A DNA stretch of 64,000 nucleotides from the NCBI RefSeq assembly GCF_003597395.2, contig NC_133778.1, positions 24,923,946 through 24,987,945 on the forward strand. The letters are read 5' to 3'. Shown in pieces: positions 11,196 to 22,265 of this stretch. The DNA comes from Chelonoidis abingdonii. Lineage: Eukaryota; Chordata; Testudines; Testudinidae. The position numbers were made by a program, and so were the translations under genes. Positions within the stretch are counted from its first letter, which is position 1. Every line of letters begins with the position of its first letter. The notes beneath the pieces were generated by a model. That model was not told the origin of the DNA. It saw only the letters and a list, made by a program, of their open reading frames with translations, and did no database searches.

Positions 11196-13138
11196 TAGGG
11201 TTGCCAACTTTCTACTCACACATAACCAAACACCCTTGCCCTGCCCCTGCCTCTCCTTTGAGGACTGGCCCCCACTCACTCTATCCCCCTTCCCTCTGTC
11301 ACTTGCTCTCCCCACCCTCACTCATTCCCTCATTTTCACTGGGCAGGGGTAGAGGGTTGAGGTGCGGGAGGGGGTGAGGGCTCCAGCTGGGGTTAGGTTC
11401 TGAGGTGGGGCCAGGATTCAGGGTGTGGGAGGGGCTCTGGGCTGGGAGGTGTGTGGGGGGGGGTGAGGGCTCCAGCTGGAGGTGAAGACTCTGGGGTGGG
11501 ACTGGGTGTGACGTTGCACTACATATGTGTGAATACAATGTAACTCGAATATGCTTTATGCAAAAGGTCTCTTGTAAGGTATCATTACAAAGCTTAAAAT
11601 CTACTGAGTGTCCATCCTATTTGTATGAATGTATTTTTCTTGTATCTGAAGCTAGAAATAAGAAGTATTACTCTGCATACTTACATTACTCTTACAATAG
11701 AACTTCAGAGTGTGGGCCATAAATGGTGGCTTGGAATCTTGATGGCTCCCATTGACTAGGACGATTGGTTATGAATGGCTCTGTTTACTTGCAAAACTTC
11801 TGGGGTATGTGCCGGCCAACTCTGGAAGAATGGAGACTAGGGGTCTCAAAGGACATGTGACCATGTTACATGATACTGAAATCCATCTTAAAGCTGGTGG
11901 TTTTCCATTTAGGAGGAGGAGTTGGGACCCAAAGCTATAGAAAGGGGTGGAACAGAACAAAGGGGGCTGCCAGTCATGAGAAATCCCCTAGTTACCACCT
12001 GAGCTAGAACTAACAAGGACACTACGAGGGGAAAGGATTGGACCCAGACTAGGAAGGAGTCTAGTCTATGAAAGAAGCTTATTGGAACATCTCTGAGGGT
12101 GAGATTTACCTGTATTCAGTTTCTTAATGTATTAGGCTTAGACTTACGTGTTTTTTTTAATTTGCTTGGTAACTTACTTTGTTCTGTCTGTTATTACTTG
12201 AAACCACTTAAATCCTACTTTTTATTCTTAAAAAACTCACTTTTGTTTATTAGTAAACCCAGAGTAGGTGATTAATACACGTGGAATCAAACAGCTATGC
12301 ATATTTCTCTATATAGAGGGTGGACAATTCATGAGTTTACCCTGTATAAGCTTTATACAGAGTATAATGGATTTATTTGGGGTTTGGATCCCATTGGGAA
12401 TGGGGAGTCTGGCTGCTGGAGATAGGTAACCTGCAGAGTGGTTTTCAGTTAAAGCCGGCAGCTTTGGGAGCATGGTTCAGACCTGGGTCTGTATTGCAGC
12501 AGTCTAGTGGGTCTGGCTCAACAAGGCAGGGTTCTGGAGTCCCAAGCTGGCAGGGAAAATGGGCTCAGAGGTAATTTCGCACATCAGCAGGTCTCTGTGA
12601 CCAAACCTGTCACACTGGGGATGAGGGGTTTGGGGTACAGGATGGGTCTCCGGGCTCAAAGGGCAGAAGGGGATCAGGGTTGGGGCAGGGGGAGGGGGTT
12701 GGGGTATGTGGGCAGTGCAGACTCTGGGGTGGGGCTGGGGCTGAGGGGCTTGGGGTGCAGGAGGGTGCTTCAGTCTGGGGCTGAGGGATTCAGAGGGCAG
12801 AAGGGAGACCAGGGCTGGGGCAGGGGGTTTGGGTGCAGGAGGGGATCAGGGATGCAGACTCTGTGTGGTTCTTACTTCAGGCAGCTCCTGGAAGCAGCGG
12901 CATGTCCCCACTCTGGTTCCTACATGGACAATGGGAGATGTAGAGCTGGTGCTTGGGGTGGAAGCAGTGTGCAGAGCCCCCTGGCTGCCCCTACACATAG
13001 AAGGGCAGGGAACCTGTCTTAGTCCCACTGTGCCACCATCCAGACTTTTAAGGGCCTGGTCAGCGGTGCTGACTGGAGCCACCAGGGTCCCTTTTTGACT
13101 GGGTGTTCCAGTCAAAAACTGGACACCTGGCAACTCTA
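11196..13138. mobile_element. Non-autonomous hAT-like element, split by a solo LTR
   Basis: The left end tagggttgccaac and the right end cctggcaactcta are inverted copies. Both sides are flanked by the identical 8-mer ggtttgac (11188-11195 and 13139-13146), the duplication size of hAT transposases. The interior is G-rich, with recurrent tgagggctccagctgg, ggggtttggggt and gcagaagggg words. It is interrupted at 11506/12615 by an LTR, so the element itself is only about 830 bp. Long open frames in the G-rich part (for example 12507-13022) reflect low-complexity sequence and are not genes. Confidence 0.85.
11507..12614 (+). mobile_element. Solo LTR of a retroelement, probably endogenous retrovirus
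   Basis: The sequence begins tgtgac and ends gtcaca, giving the canonical TG...CA boundaries. It is flanked by an exact 5-bp duplication, ctggg (11502-11506 and 12615-12619). There is no internal gag-pol, so this is a solo LTR of about 1.1 kb, formed by recombination between two LTRs. A TATA-like gctatagaaagg lies near 11932. A degenerate cttaaaaaactcac near 12228 probably marks the former polyadenylation region. Orientation is inferred from these signals and from family recognition. The retroelement class (ERV or another LTR type) is not settled by the LTR alone. Confidence 0.8.
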
Positions 13139-13146
13139 GGTTTGAC

Positions 13147-13430
13147 AACAACCTAAACATTCTAGGAAAAATGTTTATACACCCATGTATGTTTTTCTGT
13201 AACTGAAAGTTCTGGAGGCTTGTATCTAGTGGACACTACTGTTTTCTCGATCCTGCAAACACATAGTCAGAGTAAGTTAAGGCAGGGATGTAAAGAGAAA
13301 CAGTGGAACAGCTTCCAGCTGTTGTTGTGGTAGCCTTACAGTCGTAGCATCCCCTCTTCCATACAAGAGGTTGTGGGATGTTTGGCTGATGGACTTGTGT
13401 AATGGCAGATCCATGAGACACACACCTATC
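13147..13430. other. Unannotated DNA
   Basis: No recognised feature. A short minus-strand frame here shows no domain. Confidence 0.4.
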
Positions 13431-13434
13431 ATGA

Positions 13435-13685
13435 ACATAGAGACTGGCCATACCGGGTCAGACCAATGGTCTTTCTAGCCCAGTTTCCTGTCTTCAGACA
13501 GTGGCCAGTGCCTAATGTTTTAGAGGGAATGAACAGAACAGGGCAATTACTGAGTGATCTATCCCCTGTCATCCAGTCCAGGCTTCTAGCAGTCAGGTTC
13601 AGGGACACCCAGAACATGGAGTTGTGTCCCTGAACACCTTGGCTAATAGCCATTGGCTAATAACCTATCCTCCATCGAATAGGAG
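13435..13685 (-). mobile_element. CR1/L3-like LINE 3' fragment
   Basis: The plus strand shows ggccataccgggtcagacca, then cagtttcctgtcttcagaca, gtggccagtgcc and gaatgaacagaacaggg. This is the reverse complement of the LINE tail seen forward at about 29990-30142 (gatggaccactggtgtgatc, ctgtcagaagacagg). It extends upstream into ttggctaatagccattggc. I recognise it as an abundant L3/CR1-type 3' region in turtles and crocodilians. It has no coding capacity left. Confidence 0.7.
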
Positions 13686-13747
13686 ACACCTCTTCCCCAA
13701 CTCCACTTCCATGCTAGTGTAGCTGCAGCCTCAAGTACAACTCCCTC

Positions 13748-15157
13748 CAGGGCCGGCTTTAAGAAGTGTGGGGCCCAATTCGAACATTTTCAGTGGGGCC
13801 CTGGCAGGGATGACTTTAAAAAAAAAGTGTAAAAAAAAGCCTCTCATTTCTTTCATGCATTATTTACTTTCCATAACTATATAAATAATAAAATTATATA
13901 TTATATACATTGCATCATATATGCTGTTGATTGGCTATTAATGACCGCCGTTTCACATGTGTGGGTCCCCGCCACTCCCTGGTTGCTGCACTGTTGTGGT
14001 CCCAGCTGCTCCCTGCCCCCTCATTGAAGCAGGTGTGCAGGGTTACTGCCCAGGAAACTGCAGGACAGCAGTGGACATGTGCTGGCTGGAGGCGTAGGGT
14101 CTGGCTGCAAGCAAGGGCAAGGGGTGTGGGCTGGTGGAGACAGAGGAGTGCAGGACTGGCTGGCTTCAGGCAGTGCATGCAGCGGGTTGAACTGGAGACA
14201 GGGTTAGGGGGTGAGGCGGTGGGCAGGGTGTTGCAGGCAGGTGCGGGCGCAGTGTGTGGGCTGGTGGCTTTGTGCAGTGGCTGCAGGGGTATGGTTGGCA
14301 GGGGTTGGCTGGAGATTAGACAGGGGGTGGCAAGGCTGGCTGTGTGGCTCGGGTGCAGAGCTGGCTGCAGGCAGGCGCGGGCCGGACAACTGGAATGGGT
14401 CAGGTCAGGGGGTGCAGCAGAGGGCAGCTGGAACCCCAGCCCTTAAAGTAGCCCCCAAACCCCCTTCTACCCGGCGACCTTAAATAGCCACCGGCAGCGC
14501 TGGGGGAATGTCATGGGGGAGGCGGGCTCTGGCAGCTTATTTTGAAGGATGGCGGTGGCAGAGGCAGCTGGAGCCCCGCGGCCCTTTAAATCTAGCTCCA
14601 GCTCCTCACTGCCCCAGGGCTCGAGGGCTATTTAAAGGGCCCAGAGCTCCACCCGGCGTCGCAAGGCTTGCGCGCTCTGGCTGGAGCTCCAGAAGGGAGA
14701 GTGGGGCTTGCTGCGCTCCGCGGAGCTCCAGACGGGGAGAGCGGGCTTGCCGCGCTCTGGCTGGAGCGCGCAAGCCCCGCGGGATCCGCTCTCCCAGCTG
14801 AGAGAGCAGCAAAGCCCCGGCGCCCTGCTCCCGGCCGGAGCTCCGCAGGGAGCCGTGGGCCAAAGCCCCGCGGCCTCGCTCTCGCTGGCTGGAGCCCCGC
14901 CGGGGCGCGGCAAGCCCCACCGCCCCTGGCTGGAAATCTAGCTGGGAGAGTGGGGCCGCTGCTGCGCTCCTGCGGCGCATCACGCAAGGAGCGGGACCTA
15001 TGGAGACCCAGAGCAGGACCGCAGCCGGGGACCGGGGTAAGTAAAAAAAAAAAAAAAATTAAAAAAAATAATTAAAAAGGTGCCTAAGGTGCGGGGCCCT
15101 CTTAGGCGCAGGGCCTGATTCCCCGGAATCTGCCGAATCGGCCTAAAGCCGGCCCTG
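13748..15157. mobile_element. 1.4-kb GC-rich non-autonomous hAT-like element
   Basis: The terminal repeats are perfect for 14 bases: cagggccggcttta on the left, with its inverted copy taaagccggccctg on the right. Both flanks carry the identical 8-mer actccctc (13740-13747 and 15158-15165), as hAT insertion produces. The interior passes from an A-rich tract (13810-13840) through AT-rich DNA (13850-13925) and a G-rich stretch (14090-14420) to a CpG-dense block (about 14500-15020), then another A-rich tract (15040-15080). No transposase is recognisable. The many overlapping 80-170-codon frames on both strands inside the GC block are compositional artefacts. Confidence 0.85.
14560..15010. repeat. 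CpG-dense block with repeated 'gctggagctcc' units
   Basis: Inside the hAT-like element lies a block with many CpGs and recurrent words: ggctggagctccagaaggga, gcggagctccagacgggg, ctctggctggagcgcg and ctggagccccgcc. The words recur at irregular spacing and in both orientations. It looks like a CpG island by composition, but it belongs to the transposon and no adjoining exon supports a host promoter. Confidence 0.6.
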
Positions 15158-15354
15158 ACTCCCTCTATGGTGTAATGGAACCAGATACTCTTGTCACCCC
15201 TCTGTGCCCAATTCTTGTTCTCCATACAACAATTCTTTGTTCTCCATAGCGTCTCGTTTCCTTTGTGCAGTTCAGCTCCACTGGTCCATTCCTTTTCAGG
15301 CTACATGTGCTAAGATTGGTGCAGTTTGCTTGCCTTAGATAACAGCAGAATTGT

Positions 15355-16690
15355 AAAGAAGGAGCAGTATAGATTTATTAAGGCTAAATATTGCCAGATA
15401 AACTCAACTGGTGGTTTTATGGTAGAATTAAAAAATTATATGCTGATGGCAACATCACAGATATACTACATTTAGATTTTAATGAATGCTTGATGCACCA
15501 GACATTTTGCTCCCAGAACAAACTGGCTTGTAAATGAGCACCATGATAGGGACTGAAACCTGGCAGAAGGTCTGAAGCAATGATTGAGCTAAAATGATAA
15601 TGTATCAGATTGCAGGAGGATAATTTATAGGCTACTATAAGGACTTGTGTTACACCACATCTTATGTAATATCTTCATTAATGATCTAGAAAAGCAGATA
15701 AACATCAAAGTAATTAAATTTGCAGATGATATTAATCTGAGAGGAGCTATAAGTATCACTGGCAACAAAAACATAGTAGAAGGGACCTAAATAAGTTATA
15801 AGTATGGACAGAAAATAACAGGAGATTAAATCTTGGAAAATTAAAGATAAGTGTATCTAGAGGAAATTAATTCAAACAGATTCAATGGGAGAGAGAGACC
15901 TAGGAAGCCATAATATGCAAAGAGATCAAAGGTGATAACAAATCGGAAATTAGACATGTATTTGCAATATGGCAGCAAAAAATTGTGATCTGGGGATGCA
16001 TACAGAGCCATCAAGTTACAGAACAGGAAAACAAGACTTTCTTCTGTGGCTTTGGGGTGATTGCACCTGGAATACTGTATATAGGTGAAGTGCCTTCATT
16101 ACTAAAAAGATCTTAACATGTTTGTTGTATCAACCAGGCAAGGTACTAACAAACTTCAACAGGACTTTATTTTTAAAGTCAAAACTCCTAACCAAGCTGC
16201 TGCTGCACCCTCTGTAACTCTCAACTCCTTCCCCTCCTTCCTGTTTCTTGTCCTTTCAGACTCCCAACAGCCAGTGCTCCCAGTTCTAATAATCACAAGC
16301 CACATCTAAGCACCACAGTGTTGGAGGGAGTTCAAAGAAGGCCCACAACAATCATCACTGGGCTGGATGGATTGATTTATACAGAAAGATTAAAAGAATG
16401 AAATAGCCATGGTATGGCTAAGAGTCAAGAGAGAATGCAACAGTATACAAATATTTTATGGGTGTGATTAGTAAATAGAAGGGGCTATAAGAAGAGAAAT
16501 AGGATGAAATTAGGAAACGGAAAATTTAGACAGAAAAATAACTTCTGGATTCTGAGATGTATCAGCAATAGGCCATCCTCCCAGAGAAGTGGTGGAAACC
16601 CATCACTTGGGATGCTTAAAACTGCATTTGATAAAGCACTATAAAATATTCTGTAAGGAACATTCCTGCTGAGGTAGGGAAATCCAAAAG
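15355..16690 (+). mobile_element. CR1 LINE remnant with reverse transcriptase motif
   Basis: At about 15410-15490 the sequence encodes a decayed 'GNITD..HLDF' stretch of CR1 reverse transcriptase. At 15658-15736 it reads in frame as NIFINDLEKQ...KFADDINL, so the catalytic FADD box (15719-15730) survives although the surroundings are full of stops. The segment 16030-16090 (gattgcacctggaatactgt) and the segment after 16318 (gttggagggagttcaaagaa) are the adjoining C-terminal regions. They are separated by about 200 bases of foreign sequence. The 3' end fades near 16690. This is a dead, old copy. Confidence 0.7.
16112..16312. mobile_element. Unclassified insertion within the CR1 remnant
   Basis: CR1 sequence is continuous if about 200 bases between gatctta and caccacag are removed. 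The inserted block includes aacaggactttatttttaaa and a C/T-rich stretch near 16205-16260. It encodes nothing recognisable. It could be a small SINE or an LTR fragment. Imperfect atctta/atctaag flanks may be a target duplication, but that is weak. Confidence 0.4.
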
Positions 16691-16694
16691 ACCT

Positions 16695-17555
16695 AATTAG
16701 CCTCTCTCTCTCAATCTCACTCCTCACATTCCATGACTCTGTAGATTTTTTGTTTGTTTGTTTCCTTCCACTTCTCCATTTTCTGGACAGATTTTCTGGA
16801 AGCCTGATGTGGAATCACATTAGCCAGCTTTTATTCATTGCTGCATTGTTTTTCCCATTGGCATTGTAGCATTGCTCTTTAAACACAACGGGGCTTGCTT
16901 TTCAACACACACAGCTCCCACTGACTCTAAAAGAGATTTTTTTGAGGTGTTCAGCACGCACAAAACAATAGGTCTGGTGACTTTTAGGATCCACCAGCCT
17001 TCTGTGGCACTCTTGGTTTTAATATTTCCTCTCATTTCACCATGCCCGCTATGTTTCTTAACTTCCCCAATTTCCAGTGTTTTATAAATAGTCTTAAATA
17101 TTTGAGTTACTTAGATACCTGTCACATCTTACCGGATAAGACTGTATTTTACAGGTAAGTTAAATGATGACAATAGTATGCTCTTGTTTAAAAAAGTGTA
17201 ATATCAGTGTAGTCTAATTTATTTAAAACATTTAACTACCCCTCAAAGGATTATTAATGATTTTATTACATCCCTGTTTCTTCTCCCACCTGGCAGATGG
17301 AGCAACGCAGATGGTTCTGCACCACATCATCAATATTTTTGTTAAATTCAAGTGAATGTTATAATTTATACATCACATTTTGTCCTTATTGGATTTATAC
17401 TCTCTGGCTTATTATTTAATAACCTGTGTAGTTCAAAGGAGCTGCAATACTCAATGCTTCTTCTTTTTGTCTTTTTGCTATAGCTTGGATTGCAGTAAAT
17501 TTGTTCATGCAGGGCCTCACTGAGAAGTGCTGAGTACCTGCAGCAACTCTTGAGA
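16695..17555. other. Unannotated DNA
   Basis: No supported feature. A (tttg)3 run lies near 16750. The two overlapping frames at 16835-17087 lie on opposite strands and have no domain. Confidence 0.4.
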
Positions 17556-17559
17556 TCAA

Positions 17560-17640
17560 GGGTCCGATCCTACACCACTTTCATGAATTGGAATTTGTTA
17601 TTGACACCTATGGGAGCAAGACTGGGATCCAAGTCTTTAT
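17560..17640. repeat. Short palindromic repeat, 'gatcctacacca...gggatcc' type
   Basis: The outer words gggtccgatcctac and gactgggatcc face each other around ttattgacacctatgggagc, a diverged form of the ttgacttcaatgggagc core found elsewhere in this window. Non-coding; family name unknown. Confidence 0.4.
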
Positions 17641-18084
17641 TTTAGTTTTCTATAGGCTTTCATGTTTTAAATATTTTAAAAGCTATTTAAGAATGTGTAG
17701 TATGTAATATTGAAAGCAGACTCAATATCTCAGTGGATCTGCTCTGCAGATCCAACATCTGTAGGTCTGTCTAGGGAACCTAATCAGAATGGGGCTAGGG
17801 AGAGGAGATGGATGTTGTAACACTTCAGACATCAAGCACAAGGAAAAATTTTCAGCAGCAAGATAGGATAGTTTGAAACAATAACACATCAGTGATCAGC
17901 TAGTAAACTATTTGGTTCTCCAGGTGAGAGGTTCCTTTTTCTTTACGAAAATACTTATATAATATTGGAGCTTTGTTAGTACACAATGGTATTGCACATT
18001 ACAAAAATTGTAACCAATTCAAAATAGCCACTCCCTTAAAGTTAAACCACTCTTTTATGATTTCTTTTGGACCTGAACAATCAC

Positions 18085-18375
18085 ATTAACAGTGTGGGGG
18101 CTTCTCATGTGCTTAAAGATAAGCATGTGCTCAGGTAATTTGCTGGATCAGGGCCTTAATCCTCAATGCTTATGATGATTAGTTATTTTGTTTGACTAAT
18201 ATTCAACTATACAGTATACCGGTCAAATTTTATACTGCCATAACACCATTAACTTCATTAGTTATGCCAGCAGAGAATTTGGTCCTATATCTCACTGCTA
18301 CTAGGATACAGAAGCAAGTGGAATTACTAAACTACTTGAAGATAAGCTCATGGTTAAGTGCTTTGCTGGATTGAG
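18085..18375. repeat. Pair of 'aagcatgtgctta...gctggatcaggg' repeat fragments
   Basis: Near 18107-18155 the sequence reads catgtgcttaaagataagca, then tgtgctcaggtaatttgctg and gatcagggcc. A second, poorer copy lies at 18343-18375 (ataagctcatggttaagtgc, tttgctggattgag). The same words recur near 53760. I recognise the arm from dispersed sauropsid palindromic repeats. Non-coding. Confidence 0.5.
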
Positions 18376-20425
18376 ACAATTCTGACAAGTGCTGAATGTA
18401 ACACTGGAAGTTATTTGTTTTCTCTGTTTAAACTGGACACATGCAAGCTCTTCCTCCTGATAGCTTTCAGCATTTCTTTGCTGCTATCTGCTGGCTTTTC
18501 AATTGATAGATGTAATCTAAGCTACATGGCTGCCCAGTACTATTTTCTATCCTAGGATGATGTTAGCTGGTCAAAGTCCTTTTTCTTGGAACATGCATAA
18601 AGCAAACTCATTTATAAGGAAATTTAGGATAATCCAAATGAGGTACAAGTAGTTCATGGTCTAACATTTGTTAGCTGTTAAATAAGAGAAATATGGCACA
18701 AGGCATTTCTATAATAAAGTAAGTCAAATTTAAAGTAAATTCATCACTGAAGGGTTACACAGAGACAGAGCATAGGCAAACAGCTATTGCCACATAAACA
18801 TTACATTTACTTACACAAAACATCACAGTCAGAGACATACTTGATGGGAGTACCTTGGACACTTCTGGCTTTCTTGAGAGGAAGGGTATAAAAAGGGGTC
18901 TCTCATACCTTTGTTGATCTTCATTTTCTCTTTAGTAATTCCTGAAGAGTAGAAGGAATAGAGTGGCAAGGAAATGAGAGGTGAAATATGCTGGTGTCCA
19001 TATGCTGGAAACCAGCATAAAACTGGAGGAATACAGTGGTGAACCAGGCCCATATTTTCATACCCACTTTGTCCCTTTCTTTCTGGAGTTACATCTGTAG
19101 GAGGACTTGAAATTGAGATGCAATTTGTCATATACTATGAATGAAAGAACATCCTCACAGAAATACTCCCCAAACCTCAAATGCCTATTGTAAGATGAGA
19201 AGACTTGATATTCCTCGATCCTTTAAATGCTGCTGCTCTGAGCTTTCTCTCCTGGGCCTCTTCCTATCTACTACCTCTATCTCTCACCTTATCATTTTCC
19301 CCCTGCTTACTTATTTTGCCTCCTTGTCACTCTGAAGGTCCCTGGGTAGGCTGCCCCCATGCCCTTTCTCAGAGTCTCACTGAGTTCACCACCACAGATG
19401 TCAGACCCTGTTCTGGGCTGGAATTCTGAAATTTGCCCATCTCCAACCGTGACCTTCCCTTGGTACTAACCATGACTAATTCATCGAGTCCAACTGGGAC
19501 TGGATCCTGCAAAGTTGTCTTTCAGGAGCGTATGGACAGTAGTAGTGTGAAGTGTCCCAGAAGCCATTTCTCCAAAACAAAATAGGATTCATTTTGCCCA
19601 GAAGGTTACACAGCACTTAGAGGAGTGGTTTTAAAAATAACAAAGAAACCTATATTCATACTGGCCCAAACAAGTATCTCCCTCTGGATATTTGTAAATA
19701 GGAAATCTATTTTTGGTAAGTACGTTTATTAAGTTTCCCCATGCATTCACCAGTCCATTGGCTGATTGGTGCTCCACAGTATGTATATTCTCTTACTGCT
19801 AATATATCTCAGTGCTACCCAGATGAATATTATCCCCCAAGCAATAGGTTACAATAGAGCGACAATCTCCGCATGAGAGCAGGATGAGCTTTCTTATTCC
19901 TTGGCCATTCCAAATACATACAACAGAAATATTCAGGGGATGGTTAATTCCCTTGAGATAGTGACAAAGCCACCCATAATCAGGAGGGCCCACCACACTA
20001 AAGTGCTGACAGGATATATGAGCTCACATTTTCATGCGTTTTTATCCTTATCCTTACACAATTAGGCACTCTGCTCATGAGTTACCCTATGTATAAGCAC
20101 CACCCTGTTACGAGCAGCTCATCCATTTTTTATTTGGATAGGAAATGCATGACAGGTATCTAAGATCACTTCTGAAGCCTGAATTCAGTGTACACTAGGA
20201 TAGGATTTTTGCAATGAGTAGTAGGGATGCTACTGAGAGGAGTCAGCCTTCTGCATCCTGGTGCCTTGCTTGATCCCTTAATGACACACTATAACACACC
20301 CAGGCATTCGTTGAATTTCTGACAACTCCACATGCAGCAGCAGACTGCAAAGGGAGGCTTAGATTTAATTTCTGATTTTCCCATGATCTTAGGCACGATT
20401 GACAGCATCTGCTGATTGATTTTAA
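18376..20425. other. Unannotated unique DNA
   Basis: About 2 kb without a recognisable gene or repeat. Open frames up to 100 codons (for example 18829-19131 minus) show no domain and overlap others. Nothing can be supported here. Confidence 0.45.
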
Positions 20426-20429
20426 TGTG

Positions 20430-21358
20430 GCAGAGAAACATGAGGAACTGTGTGTTGGGAGGAAGATTTTCCACGAGCTGAGTCCTACAAAAAAGTGGAA
20501 ACTTGGTCAAACTACAAAGGATGAATATAAACAAATAACACAAGTATGTCTGGACAAAAATAGAAAAGCCAAGGCAAAAAATGAGATCAAACTGGCTAGG
20601 GACATAAAAGGAAATAAGAAAACATTTTACAAATACATTAGAAGCAGGATGAAGACCACGGACAGGGTAGGCCTGTTACTCAATGAGCGGGGAAAGACAG
20701 TAACAGAAAATGTGGAAATGGCAGAGGTGCTTAATGACTTCTTTGTTTCGGTTTTCACCAAGAAGGTTGGTGGCGATGGGACGTCTAAAAGAGTGAATGT
20801 CAGTGAAAATGAGATAGAATCAGAGTCTAAAATAGGGAAAGAAGTCAAAAATCACTTAGACAAGTTAGATGTCTTCAAATCACCAGGCCTGATGAAATGC
20901 ATCCTAGAACACTCAAGGAGCTGACTGATGAGATATCTGAGCCATTAGCAATTATATTTGAAAAATCATGGAAGATTGAAAAAATTGAGTTTGTTTATTC
21001 TGGAGAAGAGAAGACTGAGAGGGGACACGATACATAAAAGCTTGTTACAAAGAGGAGGGAGAAAATTGTTGTTCTTAACCTCTGAGGATAGGACAAGAAG
21101 CAATGGGCCTAAATTACAGCAAGGGCGGTTTAGGCTGGACATTAGGAAAAACTTCCTAAGTGCCAGGGTGATTAAGCGCTGGAATAAATTGCCTAGGGAG
21201 GTGGTGGAATCTCCTTCATTGGGGATTTTTAAGAGCAGGTTGGACAAACACCTGTCAGGGATGGTCTAGATAATTCTTAGTTCTGCCTTTAGTGCAAGGG
21301 ACTGAACTAGATGACCTCCTGAGGTCCCTTCCAGATCTATGGTTCTATAATTCTATGT
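20430..21358 (+). mobile_element. CR1 LINE, internally deleted, with complete 3' end
   Basis: The first part (20480-20890) encodes the CR1 linker between endonuclease and reverse transcriptase: [20 protein letters not shown], a [10 protein letters not shown] stretch and [13 protein letters not shown] [16 protein letters not shown]. The conserved SPGPD motif is frameshifted at about 20884. Near 20980 the sequence jumps directly to the C-terminal domain (GDTIHKSLL..., FRLDIRKNF, RWNKLPREVVESPSLGIFKS), so the reverse-transcriptase core is missing. The 3' UTR ends in gaggtcccttccagatctat and repeated attctat, the signature CR1 terminus. It is the least diverged LINE in the window but still dead. 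Overlapping minus-strand frames are shadows. Confidence 0.9.
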
Positions 21359-21359
21359 A

Positions 21360-22030
21360 GATATCATGTGTTGTAAGAAATTGTGCTTTAGTGTGCACAA
21401 TAAGCTGTGCCTCCCATTATCTCTAAAGGGAGTTGCATACAGGACCAAGACCATGAGGTTCTTGAGAGATGCTGAACAGCTGAAAGTCCCATTAAATCAT
21501 CATTTGGAATTGTTGGGGCTCTGTTTCTCTCAGGATCAGGCCCAGAGTTCTTAACAATTTTGTGCACATTTAGAGCATGCAGAAAAATGACTTGCTTCAC
21601 CTTACACCTTGAAAAACAATAAGTCAAAAGGAGTTGTTATTCTGCGGTCATATTGTCCAGCATGCATTCCTGATGCCCCATGTGACTATCACTTGTCACA
21701 TAATAAATACGGTGCACAGCTAACAAATCATGTAAATGTATTTAGTCACTGTACATGTCTATTATTGTTGTACAGCACACACTTGCAGGCAAGTTTTCAG
21801 CATGATGTTTAGAGATATAGCCAGGTGATGTTTATTGACGCTAATAGTCTCCTAGTTAAATTCCTGTGCATTATGGTAAAAATATACCCCTTGATTGAAG
21901 GAACTAGTACCATTTTTTAAAACATGACAGAACAATTCTAAATTTTAAGTGGATTGTATTATTCTGTTAGCTTTAAAAATTGCTAATGAACAATGTCATA
22001 TTGGGTTAAATCTAACTCAGCATAATCAGA
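21360..22030. other. Unannotated DNA
   Basis: No supported feature. The short frames here overlap on opposite strands and have no recognised domain. Confidence 0.45.
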
Positions 22031-22034
22031 TTAA

Positions 22035-22230
22035 TTTCCATTGGCCAGATCCTTAGCTGGTGTAAATCAGAATAGCTACATTTAGGGTGACCAGATGTCC
22101 CAATAAAATTGGGACTGTCCTGATTTTTAGGCGTTTGTCCTGCATCCCGATCGATGTTCAGTCGGGACACAATTTGTCTGATATTTCACACTCCTGTTTT
22201 GTTTTGTTTTGTTCCGCCAGCGGGACTCTG

Positions 22231-22265
<35 letters not shown>

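Noticed and set aside
12507..13022. 171-codon open frame
   Set aside because: Glycine-rich low-complexity translation of a G-rich repeat that starts inside the LTR and ends inside the interrupted element.
13931..14446. 171-codon open frame with many tryptophans and glycines
   Set aside because: Located in the G-rich interior of the 13748-15157 element; low complexity and no domain.
14508..15075. Several overlapping 75-135-codon open frames on both strands that could look like a proline/arginine-rich protein gene under a CpG island
   Set aside because: They lie wholly inside the hAT-like element at 13748-15157, occur in several frames at once, and reflect GC-rich, stop-poor sequence. No splice sites, domains or signal features support a gene.
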